Shown: positions 35,513 through 43,780, counted from the first letter of the stretch. The stretch is 64,000 bases of DNA from Neobacillus niacini (GCF_019749295.1 NZ_JACWFG010000011.1:434001-498000), one strand, 5' to 3'. Program-made: numbers and translations. The notes: generated by a model from the sequence alone, not told the origin.

Positions 35513-36550
35513 ATGGATTTAATGAAACCAATTAACATAAGCTCAGATAAATTAAGCCCTGATCAGCCTTTTACTGCTGTTGAATTGGGAAAGCTTTGGG
35601 CTACATATGTAGGAAATAGTATGTCTAACAAGATTTTGAGTTATTTTCTTAAAAATGTAGAAGATGAGCATGTTAAAACCTTACTAGAAAATGGTTACAA
35701 TCTCACGGTTAATTTTATGGAAACCATAGAGAAGATTCTCACTAAAGAAAAGATTGTCGTTCCAGTAGGATTTACAGCTGAGGACGTTAATCTTGGGGCT
35801 CCAAGACTCTTTGAAGATCAATTTTACGTTCATTATCTGAAATATGCTGCAAAAGCTGGTCTTAGCTTATATGCGATTGCCGTTCCGTTAGTGATGAGGG
35901 AGGATATACGTGAATTTTTCATCCATTGTAACAGCACCACCACTATTTTGTTAGGGCAGATTAACAATGTCTTATTGGAAAAAGGATATTTCATAAAGGC
36001 ACCTACAATACCTATGCCAACAAAAGTAGACTTTATCCAAAAAGGCAACTATTTAAACGGCTTTTTTGGCGATATCCGACCCTTACATGCGTTAGAGATT
36101 ACACATTTGTACGATAATATTGAAAATAACATTACCAGTAAAGCACTATTGATTGGTTTCAGCCAGGTTGCAAAAAAAGAAAAAGTTAGAGAATTTTTTA
36201 TTAAAGGTAAAGAAATTACCGACAAAGAAGTTCAGCGTTTTCAAGATAAACTGCATAAAGAAAATTTACCATTTCCTTCTCAGATTGATCATTTAGTCAC
36301 GGATTGTACTTTTTCACCATTTTCAGATCGAATCATGCTATTCCATAAAGTTGATATGTTTTCAATTAAGATTCGTTCGTTTGCCAACTCAATGGCCGTC
36401 AATGGGAGACGAGATATCGCCATGATGTATATGAAATCACTTACAGAGGTTTCTTTATATGTAGAAGACGGGGCAAATATCATGATTGATCACGGTTGGA
36501 TGGAACAGCCCCCAAAAGCAATTAACCGTGAGGACTTATCTTCAAAGTAG
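35513..36550 (+). CDS. DUF3231 family protein (paralog 2)
   Basis: A 345-residue DUF3231 protein with an internal duplication: TAVELGKLWATYVGNSMSNK opens the first half and ALEITHLYDNIENNI the second, and GFSQVAKKEKVREFFIKGKE matches the other copies. It ends in GWMEQPPKAINRED. It starts behind AAGGGG and is followed after 48 bp, without a terminator, by a second DUF3231 gene, so the two are probably co-transcribed. The role is unknown. Confidence 0.87.
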   Translation: MDLMKPINISSDKLSPDQPFTAVELGKLWATYVGNSMSNKILSYFLKNVEDEHVKTLLENGYNLTVNFMETIEKILTKEKIVVPVGFTAEDVNLGAPRLFEDQFYVHYLKYAAKAGLSLYAIAVPLVMREDIREFFIHCNSTTTILLGQINNVLLEKGYFIKAPTIPMPTKVDFIQKGNYLNGFFGDIRPLHALEITHLYDNIENNITSKALLIGFSQVAKKEKVREFFIKGKEITDKEVQRFQDKLHKENLPFPSQIDHLVTDCTFSPFSDRIMLFHKVDMFSIKIRSFANSMAVNGRRDIAMMYMKSLTEVSLYVEDGANIMIDHGWMEQPPKAINREDLSSK

Positions 36551-36598
36551 CATCATTTTAATTTTTGAATAATCTTTTAAATGTAAAGGAAGAGTGAT

Positions 36599-37636
36599 AT
36601 GGATTCAACTCGAATTTCACTAACCGCCCCTGAGGTTTCTAGTTTATGGACACAATATATGTTTGACTCCATGTCCATTTGTTTTATTAAGTACGCACTT
36701 GAACACTTAGAAGATGAAGATATTATTGAAATATATAAAGATTCACTGGTGCTTTCAGAAAAACATGTGCAAAAAGTGAAGGAGTTTTTTGTGGTAGAAG
36801 GAATTCCTATTCCACAGGGCTTTACTAACGAGGATGTAAACATTCATGCCCCCCGCCTGTTTCAGGATCCTTTTTATCTGTACTATATATACATAATGTC
36901 GCTGCAGGGGCTGACAGGTTATTCCCTATCTCTCAGTACGTCTATTCGAGCAGATCTTCGAAAATACTACATAGCCTGTAATAATGAAACCGTGTCGCTT
37001 TTTGACAAAACCATTGAAACGATGCTGACCAAAGGGCTATTTTCAAGGCCGGCAGTCCTTACCCCTGCTGAAAATATTGACTTTATAAAGCATCAAAGCT
37101 TTTTAACAGGATGGTTTGGAGAGAAGCGTCCATTAACGGGGATTGAAATAGGGGATATTACTTTTAATATGAATAAAATGCACATGCATGTCGCATTAAA
37201 GGTGGGTTTCAGCCAAGTCGCAGAATCTAAAAAAGTGAGGCAATATATTAATAGAGGCAAGGATATTTCCAATAAACATATCGCTGCGTTTGGTAAAATC
37301 TTTCGTGAAGAAATGTTGAATTCACCGATGTCATGGCAATCCCATGTAACGAGTTCTACTACATCTCCATTTTCAGATAAATGGATGATGTATCAGGTCC
37401 AACTATCTTCTCAGATTGCTATTGCCTTCTATGGAACGGCTTTGAGTGTTACATCCAGGGCGGACATTGCAGAAAAATATATTGTCATGATAAGCGAACT
37501 TGTCAGATATGCTGAAGATGGTGCTAACCTAATGATAGAAAATGGCTGGATGGAAGAACCCCCAAAGGCAAGTGATCGTAGAGCGTTAGCAAAAGGAAAC
37601 AAGGAAGGCGTTGAAAGTAAAACCCAGGATAAGTAA
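36599..37636 (+). CDS. DUF3231 family protein (paralog 3)
   Basis: Also 345 residues, tandem to paralog 2 and clearly related along its length but well diverged. It shares TAPEVSSLWTQYM at the start, GFSQVAESKKVRQYINRG in the second half, TSPFSDKWMMYQ and the ending GWMEEPPKASDRRAL. It starts behind GGAAGAG. The divergence shows an old duplication. A terminator follows. Confidence 0.87.
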   Translation: MDSTRISLTAPEVSSLWTQYMFDSMSICFIKYALEHLEDEDIIEIYKDSLVLSEKHVQKVKEFFVVEGIPIPQGFTNEDVNIHAPRLFQDPFYLYYIYIMSLQGLTGYSLSLSTSIRADLRKYYIACNNETVSLFDKTIETMLTKGLFSRPAVLTPAENIDFIKHQSFLTGWFGEKRPLTGIEIGDITFNMNKMHMHVALKVGFSQVAESKKVRQYINRGKDISNKHIAAFGKIFREEMLNSPMSWQSHVTSSTTSPFSDKWMMYQVQLSSQIAIAFYGTALSVTSRADIAEKYIVMISELVRYAEDGANLMIENGWMEEPPKASDRRALAKGNKEGVESKTQDK

Positions 37637-37641
37637 CAAGC

Positions 37642-37672
37642 GAGGGTAGACCTAGTATCTATCCTCTTTTAT
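37642..37672 (+). terminator. Terminator of the tandem DUF3231 genes
   Basis: GAGGGTAGA (37642-37650) pairs with TCTATCCTC (37658-37666) with one G-U pair, followed by TTTT. Confidence 0.85.
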
Positions 37673-37776
37673 ATGTGAGGAAACTTTGCCCTTGAGTTTC
37701 AGCGATGAAAATTTTGAAGATAATTCTGTTTTTGTGTTATTTTTTGTGTCGTAAATTGTTGATAGAAATGATTTCA

Positions 37777-37791
37777 TTGTATACGCTTTCA
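37777..37791 (+). promoter_or_regulatory. Candidate CcpA cre site
   Basis: TTGTATACGCTTTCA fits the cre consensus WTGNAANCGNWWNCA with one mismatch. It lies 44 bp upstream of the tiny Spo0E-like gene, which suggests carbon catabolite control of a sporulation brake. Confidence 0.45.
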
Positions 37792-37834
37792 TCTGGTAGA
37801 ATCTATTTATTGTTGAAATAGGGAGCGAATATTG

Positions 37835-37987
37835 GTGAATATTGATTTAGTAGATTATATTGAATTAGTAAGAGATCAAATGATTTTTGCTGGAATGTCA
37901 AGTGGTTTTACATCTGAGGAAACAGTTAGACTTAGTAAAAAGCTTGATACACTATTAAACTTGCAAATGAAAATCCTTAGTAACTGA
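37835..37987 (+). CDS. Small Spo0E-like protein
   Basis: A 50-residue ORF with GTG start at 37835, nine bases after AGGGAG, ending at TGA 37985-37987. The sequence reads as a helical hairpin: DYIELVRDQMIFAGMSSGF, then TSEETVRLSKKLDTLLNLQM, whose S-x-x-L-D-x-L-L-N pattern is the Spo0E phosphatase signature. It is about the minimum length for the family, so it probably acts on a response regulator such as Spo0A~P. It is easily missed because of its size and GTG start. Confidence 0.72.
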   Translation: MNIDLVDYIELVRDQMIFAGMSSGFTSEETVRLSKKLDTLLNLQMKILSN

Positions 37988-38085
37988 AACTCTTAAGTAA
38001 GATATTGACAGTTTGAAAATAATTAAAATGTTTAATACCGTAGAAAAAGCATAGATTTTGTATGAATGGGCAGAGGTGTTTATAC

Positions 38086-38913
38086 ATGTTAACAAAAGAA
38101 GAATTAGTTGATATAAAAACGCTGCAGGAAATTTGTGAGACTGAGGGCGGACTTCAGTTAAAGCTTAATTTTGATATGCTTGAAAGCAGGTCGGGAAATC
38201 GGAAAGAGGACTTCTTCCATTTTGAGGGAGGAAGGCTGGCTGGCTTTCTTGGCAGCTATTATTTTGGAAATAAAGTAGAGATTTGTGGAATGGTGCACCC
38301 GGATTATCGCAGAAGAGGGATATTTTCTAAGTTGCTTGAACAAGTACTTGATGAGGCAAAGAGGCATAATGTTAGAACTATACTATTAAATGCCCCGACA
38401 GAATCTCAATCTGCCAAAGATTTCTTAAAAAACATTCCCTGCACCTTATCGATGGTAGAATATCAGATGAAATGGGAAAAAACACAGTTACCTGAAGATC
38501 ATTCTGTTGCCATAAGGCCGTCACTTACTGAAGAAGATGTGGAAGCGGAAATCAAACTTGATGTCCAGTGTTTTGGGTTAAATGAGGAAGAAGCCCGTCA
38601 GTATAAAGAAGAAAACAAAGACCTTTCTACAGACATACGATTAATAATTGAAGCAGAAGGAAGAGCAGCGGGAAAAATGCGCCTCTCTGAAATGAACGGT
38701 GAATCATGGATTTATGGCTTTGCTGTTTTTCCGGAGCTCCAGGGAAAAGGAATTGGCAGAAAAGCATTATCAAAAGTAGTGAAAATGCAAGATGAAAAAG
38801 GCTTTTCTATTTTCCTAGAGGTTGAGGCTAAAAATGCCAATGCCCTTAGGCTTTATGAATCATGTGGATTTAGAAGCTTTCATTCTCAGGATTACTATAA
38901 AGTGGACTTATAA
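38086..38913 (+). CDS. Double-domain GNAT acetyltransferase
   Basis: A 275-residue protein with two GNAT folds. The first has the acetyl-CoA motif MVHPDYRRRGIFSKLLEQVL (about 80-100), the second AVFPELQGKGIGRKALSKVV (about 213-232) followed by NALRLYESCGFR. ATG 38086 follows AGAGGTG; the frame is open to ATG 38062 but without a site. The substrate is unknown. Confidence 0.85.
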   Translation: MLTKEELVDIKTLQEICETEGGLQLKLNFDMLESRSGNRKEDFFHFEGGRLAGFLGSYYFGNKVEICGMVHPDYRRRGIFSKLLEQVLDEAKRHNVRTILLNAPTESQSAKDFLKNIPCTLSMVEYQMKWEKTQLPEDHSVAIRPSLTEEDVEAEIKLDVQCFGLNEEEARQYKEENKDLSTDIRLIIEAEGRAAGKMRLSEMNGESWIYGFAVFPELQGKGIGRKALSKVVKMQDEKGFSIFLEVEAKNANALRLYESCGFRSFHSQDYYKVDL

Positions 38914-38915
38914 CT

Positions 38916-38939
38916 AAGAGGGGGTTATTCCCCCTTTTT
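38916..38939 (+). terminator. Terminator of the GNAT gene
   Basis: AGGGGG (38919-38924) pairs with CCCCCT (38930-38935), followed by TTTT. Confidence 0.85.
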
Positions 38940-38973
38940 GCATTTATTTCTACTATTTTTTTTATAAAAAGTA

Positions 38974-39002
38974 GAGACAAATGTAACCGTTTACATTATA
39001 AT
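38974..39002 (+). promoter_or_regulatory. Promoter with perfect cre site in the spacer
   Basis: GAGACA (38974-38979), a 17-nt spacer and TATAAT (38997-39002) make a sigma-A promoter. The sequence ATGTAACCGTTTACA (38981-38995) inside the spacer matches the CcpA consensus WTGNAANCGNWWNCA at every fixed position, so CcpA would block polymerase binding. Confidence 0.65.
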
Positions 39003-39033
39003 AATAGTAAGAACTAGGAGAGGGGAACGAACC

Positions 39034-39165
39034 ATGGAACTTATATTCGAACAATGCGATCATAACAAGCAGGAAGAACCTTGTGAAGAGTGTGCCCCAA
39101 ATAAAGAAAATGAAGATAATATGGATCTCTATGAGTATGATTATAATAAAAGGATTTGGTTTTAG
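39034..39165 (+). CDS. Small acidic cysteine-containing protein
   Basis: A 43-residue ORF starting at ATG 39034 behind AGGAGAGGGG. Three cysteines lie at positions 8, 17 and 20 (QCDHNK and PCEECAP), followed by an acidic middle and a C terminus rich in tyrosine. The Cys/His arrangement could bind metal. Its own promoter with a perfect cre site and a terminator at 39223 support a real gene. I do not recognise the family. Confidence 0.55.
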   Translation: MELIFEQCDHNKQEEPCEECAPNKENEDNMDLYEYDYNKRIWF

Positions 39166-39222
39166 GGCAGACATTTCCAATATGAAGACCAATAAATGTT
39201 TTGAATTGATTTTCCGAAATCG

Positions 39223-39252
39223 AGCTGTCTTTATGACGGCTTTTCTTTTTGT
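39223..39252 (+). terminator. Terminator after the small Cys protein
   Basis: AGCTGTC (39223-39229) pairs with GACGGCT (39235-39241) with one G-U pair, followed by a T-rich run (TTTCTTTTT). Confidence 0.75.
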
Positions 39253-39275
39253 CTTAAATATACTATTTCTGTAAG

Positions 39276-39300
39276 ATGACGTGTGTTTCGCACACGTCAT
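39276..39300 (-). terminator. Hairpin at the end of the DUF2383 gene
   Basis: ATGACGTGTG (39276-39285) pairs perfectly with CACACGTCAT (39291-39300), directly adjoining the stop codon of the minus-strand gene. The T run on the minus side is poor, so termination efficiency is uncertain. Confidence 0.6.
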
Positions 39301-39729
39301 TTATTGTAGATATTGCCGCAGCTGCTCAATCTGCTTTCGACTTGTATCAATGACTTCTTCCGCAAGCTGCCTGCTTTGTGGGTCAAGGTCGCCTCGAACC
39401 AGTTCCTCCGAATATTGTACCCCATAATGATCCAGGCCTTTTAAGGCGTCCTCAAGCAGTTCATTGGTTTCATCTGGAAGCATAACCTTATGCATATAAC
39501 TATGCATGGTACCAGAGAATCCTTCACCATCTGCTGGGACACCGCCTAGATTTTGAATCCGCTCTGCAAGTTTTTGTGCATTCAGCTTAACTTCTTGCTG
39601 CATGGATTGAAAGAGTGTTTTTAATTCTTCATCCTCAACTCTTTGGATATAGTGTTCAAAAGAACGAATACCCATATATGTACCTCTTAATAAAGTATTT
39701 AATTCTTCAATAATAACTTCGTTTGACAT
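39301..39729 (-). CDS. DUF2383 ferritin-like protein
   Basis: A 142-residue four-helix-bundle protein of the PA2169/DUF2383 type. Helix 1 (EVIIEELNTLLRGTYMGIRS), the FEHYIQRVEDEELKTLFQSM segment, and GLDHYGVQYSEEL carry Glu and His residues in the spacing expected for a di-metal site. It starts behind GGAAGTG on the minus strand. The physiological role is unknown; related proteins occur with spore coat and stress genes. Confidence 0.75.
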   Translation of the reverse strand: MSNEVIIEELNTLLRGTYMGIRSFEHYIQRVEDEELKTLFQSMQQEVKLNAQKLAERIQNLGGVPADGEGFSGTMHSYMHKVMLPDETNELLEDALKGLDHYGVQYSEELVRGDLDPQSRQLAEEVIDTSRKQIEQLRQYLQ

Positions 39730-39828
39730 CCCACACTTCCTTTCATTCTATTTTGACACTTTAGCAGGTTATTTTATTCGAGAATTGGTGGTAACTCATT
39801 CATAATGAACAAAAAAAGTTATTTTTAC

Positions 39829-39856
39829 GGAACCGATTTTGAATTTGCTTCGTCTA
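39829..39856 (+). promoter_or_regulatory. ECF-type autoregulatory promoter
   Basis: GGAACC (39829-39834), a 16-nt spacer and CGTCTA (39851-39856) form a typical extracytoplasmic-function sigma promoter (AAC at -35, CGTC at -10), 30 bp upstream of the sigma-factor gene. It implies that the sigma factor drives its own operon. Confidence 0.75.
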
Positions 39857-39885
39857 AGGTTTGGAAAGAAAGAGGGGGGTTATGA

Positions 39886-40440
39886 ATGCTTGTGAATAAA
39901 AAAGAAGCAGCTTCATCACCTGTTCAGTTTGATCAGTTAACCAAAGAAGACAAACTCAGTTGGCTGATGGATGAATATGGAGATATGGTGGTAAGGCTCG
40001 CTTTTACGTATGTTAAACAAAAACAAATAGCGGAGGATATTTCACAGGAGGTTTTCATTAGCTGTTACAAAAATCTGGAGACCTTCCAAAATAAATCTTC
40101 CTATAAAACTTGGCTCTACCGAATTACCGTTAATAAGTGCAAGGATTACTTTAGAAGCTGGTCACATCGTAACATTAGTTATCAAGATTTTTTTCGATCG
40201 ATTTTTCCAAGTGGAGAGAAATCTATTGAGAGCAATATTCTTGATAAAGAAGAAAGGGAATTAATTTTTGAGAGAGTTTTGAAACTGCCCATTAAATTAA
40301 GAGAAGTCATTATCCTTCAATACTATGAAGAATTAACAATCAATGAAATAACCGAACTATTAGGTCTTAATTCCAATACGGTAAAGACGAGGCTTCATCG
40401 TGCCAAGAAATTATTACAAAGTTCTTTGAAGGAGGTATAG
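39886..40440 (+). CDS. ECF-type RNA polymerase sigma factor
   Basis: A 184-residue sigma-70 family protein with region 2 (LAFTYVKQKQIAEDISQEVF and YKTWLYRITVNKCKDYFRSW) and region 4 (VIILQYYEELTINEITELLG and NTVKTRLHRAKKLL). No region 3 is present, as in ECF factors. The start follows GAGGGGGG. An ECF promoter lies just upstream and a membrane protein gene two bases downstream, the standard sigma/anti-sigma arrangement. The signal is unknown. Confidence 0.9.
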   Translation: MLVNKKEAASSPVQFDQLTKEDKLSWLMDEYGDMVVRLAFTYVKQKQIAEDISQEVFISCYKNLETFQNKSSYKTWLYRITVNKCKDYFRSWSHRNISYQDFFRSIFPSGEKSIESNILDKEERELIFERVLKLPIKLREVIILQYYEELTINEITELLGLNSNTVKTRLHRAKKLLQSSLKEV

Positions 40441-40442
40441 TT

Positions 40443-41492
40443 ATGGAGGATAAATTAAAATATCCGAAGAATGCTCATATGCATTTCAACGAAAAGCATA
40501 AAAAAAATGTGTTGGGGGCTATAAAAGATCTTCCTGAAAAGAATCAACGTAAAGGAAGTAAGATTATAATGAAAAGATGGGGCTATTCTACTCTAGCCGC
40601 GGCAGCGTTATTTCTGCTGCTGATAGGCTCTACACATGTTTCTTTAGGGATGGCAAAAGTCACGGCAAAGATTCCCTATTTTAACTTATTTATTGAACAA
40701 ACTGAGTATAAATATGCTTTATATGATGTTATAGGGGATGTAATGAATGAAAATAAGTATGATTTTAACACGTTAGATGTATCTATACCAGACAGAGAAA
40801 TTCAAATTGAGGTACTCGGTACCAAAGAAGAAGTTAAGGCAATGAAAGACGAAGTGATTGTAAGAGTGAATAATGAATTAGTAGCACAGAACTTTGGGAA
40901 GTATGATATTGAAGTAAAAAGAGGCGAATTACGGCAGCCGATGGAGCCCACTCCTGAGGAAAATGAATACATGAGAAAAAGCATGGAGTTAGAAGGAAAG
41001 GTACAAGACCTGCTAGTGAAAAATAATTACCAGCCTGCTTTCCCAATTGAAGTCCGCATAAATAGTATAGAAAACTTTATTTATATTGCATTGCCTAAAA
41101 CAGAAAAAAGAGTAGACGAACTAAAAGAGCAATTAAAATTGCTCACCAAGGAATATGGAGAATTTAGATATAGAATTACCAGTATCGATATGGCCGCACG
41201 AGAACAAGAATTAAGATGGGGTAAGAGTGGTGTTCTTGACGTCCTATTTGGCGGTTTGGATGAAAATAAAGCCTTTAGAGTTACAGGATTATCCTATTCC
41301 TTCCATCCACTGCCATTGCAAATCAAAGTAAAAATATCACTAAAATCTACCGATCCCGAGGCAAAAAAGCTAGCAGAAGAAATTGAAAATGAAATTACTG
41401 ATTTTATTCAAACACACGAGATGGCAACAGAAGTACGAAATGATCCATATGAGTTGATCATCCTTGGTAAGGATAAGAAGAAGATTAATTAA
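40443..41492 (+). CDS. Putative membrane-anchored anti-sigma factor
   Basis: A 349-residue protein with a cytoplasmic N terminus (about 1-45, rich in Lys/His), one transmembrane helix (about 49-68, STLAAAALFLLLIGSTHVSL) and an extracellular region of about 280 residues with repeated alpha/beta segments (for example IQIEVLGTKEEVKAMKDEVI). It resembles DUF4030-type proteins. Adjacency to the sigma gene, 2 bp apart with GGAGG overlap, suggests it sequesters the sigma factor. The N-terminal segment is short for a zinc anti-sigma domain and has no cysteine, so the mechanism is open. Confidence 0.68.
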   Translation: MEDKLKYPKNAHMHFNEKHKKNVLGAIKDLPEKNQRKGSKIIMKRWGYSTLAAAALFLLLIGSTHVSLGMAKVTAKIPYFNLFIEQTEYKYALYDVIGDVMNENKYDFNTLDVSIPDREIQIEVLGTKEEVKAMKDEVIVRVNNELVAQNFGKYDIEVKRGELRQPMEPTPEENEYMRKSMELEGKVQDLLVKNNYQPAFPIEVRINSIENFIYIALPKTEKRVDELKEQLKLLTKEYGEFRYRITSIDMAAREQELRWGKSGVLDVLFGGLDENKAFRVTGLSYSFHPLPLQIKVKISLKSTDPEAKKLAEEIENEITDFIQTHEMATEVRNDPYELIILGKDKKKIN

Positions 41493-41502
41493 AATGTTAT
41501 CG

Positions 41503-41528
41503 AAAAGGACCAAAGCTGGTCCTTTTTC
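41503..41528. terminator. Bidirectional terminator
   Basis: AAAAGGACCA (41503-41512) pairs with TGGTCCTTTT (41517-41526). It ends the sigma operon and, from the other side, the hydrolase gene. Confidence 0.88.
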
Positions 41529-42148
41529 TACTTTTTAAAGACGTGTTGTCCAATTACAAGAGTGGTCGCTCTTTCATCAAGCCACCTACTGGTAGCGATT
41601 GTCGGATTGTAAAAGAATAAGGCGCCAGGGGCAAATTGTCTTTTATCAGTAAGTGCAGCTTTTACTGCTTGTATGGATTCTTGGTCAGCAGGCTTATTGA
41701 TTTGGCCATTTTTTACAGGTTGAAATTGACCTGGGGCATAGATTACTTCTTTAATACTGTTGGGAAATTGAGGACTTTCGACTCTGTTCAATACTACACA
41801 AGCGACTGCAATCTTCCCCTCTATAGGTTCTGTTTGTGCCTCCGCTCTGACTAATCTTGCTAGTAAATCTATTTCTGAATCTGAGAGGCTGGTGTTCATT
41901 GGCTTATTTTGCGTGGCGGCGGGTACATTGGTTCTAGTAGATTTAGCAGGGGTATTAATTTTTTGTCCTATGTAAATTAGATTTAGATTTGAGATTTGCG
42001 GATTCGCGTCAGCTAACTCTTGTAAGGTTACATGATGATCTCTTGCAATGCTTGACATCGTGTCCCCAGGTTTTACGTCATAAGCAAAGGCAGGAGCAGC
42101 AAATAGGAGTGAGGCAGTCAAAGTTAGCAGTGTAATAAGTTTTTTCAT
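41528..42148 (-). CDS. LysM cell-wall hydrolase, SleB/CwlJ type
   Basis: A 206-residue secreted protein. A signal peptide (about 1-22, cleaved after AFA) is followed by one LysM domain (about 24-66, YDVKPGDTMSSIARDHHVTL) and a C-terminal hydrolase_2 domain with the catalytic glutamate in LVRAEAQTEPIEGKIAVACV and a QFQPVKNG segment. SleB/CwlJ proteins degrade spore cortex peptidoglycan in germination; this layout with LysM resembles YkvT-like paralogs more than SleB itself. Confidence 0.85.
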   Translation of the reverse strand: MKKLITLLTLTASLLFAAPAFAYDVKPGDTMSSIARDHHVTLQELADANPQISNLNLIYIGQKINTPAKSTRTNVPAATQNKPMNTSLSDSEIDLLARLVRAEAQTEPIEGKIAVACVVLNRVESPQFPNSIKEVIYAPGQFQPVKNGQINKPADQESIQAVKAALTDKRQFAPGALFFYNPTIATSRWLDERATTLVIGQHVFKK

Positions 42149-42307
42149 AATTCTAGTCCTCCAAGTTGGTTTAATGTATTTAAATCTATTACTATGAATG
42201 GAAAAAATAGAATAGTATTACAGTTAAGTTACACGGATAAGACAATTAGAAGTCTAGTGATTGGAAGTAAATACCAGATTGGTAGAGTTGGTGCTAGAAA
42301 TGAAAGG

Positions 42308-42619
42308 TTCATGAGGCCTGAATTTGTGCTTGATAATGAAAATTGGTACTCCATGAAGGGTTCATGAAGCCCAAACTTGTGGTGGAAAAGGAAAAGTGGT
42401 ACTCATGGAGGGTTCATGAAGCCCAAACTTGTGGTGGAAAAGGAAAAGTGGTTCTCATAGAGGGTTCATGAAGCCCAAACTTGTGATGGAAAAGGAAAAG
42501 TGGTACTCATGAAGGGTTCATGAAGCCCAAACTTGTGATGGAAAGGAAAAGTGGTTCTCATAAAGGGTTTATGAAGCCGAAACACGTAATGAAAACCAAA
42601 TAGCAGTACGCATGAAAAC
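42308..42619. repeat. Tandem 52-bp repeat array, locus C (6 units)
   Basis: Units start at 42308, 42361, 42413, 42465, 42517 and 42568 (53, 52, 52, 52, 51, 52 bp). The consensus opens TTCATGAAGCCCAAACTTG and closes AAGTGGTNCTCATRNAGGG. Units 2-5 are almost identical; the first and last are diverged, as expected for a decaying array. The rest of the gap from 42149 to 42760 shows nothing gene-like, only the leader of the oxidoreductase gene. Confidence 0.92.
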
Positions 42620-42760
42620 CAACATAACTCTGTGAATCATTTATTCAGAAGTTACAAAGGATAATTTAGGTAAGCAAACTGAGAGCATATAAGTTTGTTT
42701 CCTGTATTTCTATTGTTACTATAGAAATATACCTTTAAGAAGAAAGGACTAATATTAACA

Positions 42761-43762
42761 ATGGGAACTATTAATATACCTGTATCCGTTTTAAATCTGG
42801 CCCCCATCCGTCAAGGTCAGAATTCGCAGCAAGCTATCGAGGAAATGGTAAGTCTGGCTCAAGCTACAGAAGCAATGGGCTATGAGCGCTACTGGATTGC
42901 CGAGCACCATAATTCGCCGACGCTCGTCAGTTCAGCGACACCCATTTTAATTAAACATACATTGGAGCATACCCAAACCATTAAGGTGGGTTCAGGCGGA
43001 ATTATGCTGCCAAACCATTCACCACTTGTGGTGGCAGAACAATTTGGCACAATGGCCACTATATATCCAAATCGCGTCGAACTTGGACTTGGACGCGCAC
43101 CTGGAACCGATATGATGACAGCCAGTGCCTTAAGACGTTCAAAAAATGATTCAGTTTATACTTTCCCTGAGGATGTTCAGGCGTTGCTAACATACTTTGG
43201 ACCGGAGGAGCACCAAGGATATGTAAGAGCGTATCCGGGAGTAGATACCAATGTTCCAATTTATATACTGGGTTCTTCTACAGATTCTGCTTATTTAGCG
43301 GCAAGCTTAGGTCTTCCATATGTATTTGCTTCACATTTTGCGCCTAAATTCATGGGAGAAGCCATTTCAATCTATAGGGAGAGATTCCAGCCTTCTGAAT
43401 ATCTAGATAAACCATATATGATGGTATGTCTGAATGTTATTGCAGCAGAAAGTGATGAAGAAGCAAAATTCCAACAAACCACCATGCAGCAGTTTTTCCT
43501 TAATGTGGTCCGTGGTTCACGTAATCCATTACAGCCCCCAGTTAAAAGCATGGATGGAATTTGGAATCCGATGGAAGAAGAAATGGCGAAGTCAATGTCC
43601 AGCGTGACATTATTAGGAAGTAAAGATACCATTCGTCAGCAGCTGTCAAGTTTCCAAGATCAATATGCTGTGGATGAAATCATGGCCGTTTCTTACATCT
43701 ATGATCCAGAAAAACAAAAACGTTCTTATGAAATATTTAAAGAAGTGGTGGAAGGCAAGTAG
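42761..43762 (+). CDS. Luciferase-like (LLM) flavin-dependent oxidoreductase
   Basis: A 333-residue single-component LLM-class monooxygenase-like protein with the conserved YERYWIAEHHNSPTLVSSAT, GSGGIMLPNHSPLVVAEQFG and ELGLGRAPGTD regions near the N terminus and a TIM-barrel pattern. The start follows AGAAAGGAC. It lies between two repeat arrays and has no functional partner nearby; the substrate is unknown. Confidence 0.88.
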   Translation: MGTINIPVSVLNLAPIRQGQNSQQAIEEMVSLAQATEAMGYERYWIAEHHNSPTLVSSATPILIKHTLEHTQTIKVGSGGIMLPNHSPLVVAEQFGTMATIYPNRVELGLGRAPGTDMMTASALRRSKNDSVYTFPEDVQALLTYFGPEEHQGYVRAYPGVDTNVPIYILGSSTDSAYLAASLGLPYVFASHFAPKFMGEAISIYRERFQPSEYLDKPYMMVCLNVIAAESDEEAKFQQTTMQQFFLNVVRGSRNPLQPPVKSMDGIWNPMEEEMAKSMSSVTLLGSKDTIRQQLSSFQDQYAVDEIMAVSYIYDPEKQKRSYEIFKEVVEGK

Positions 43763-43780
43763 TTTCATACTTCCAACATG

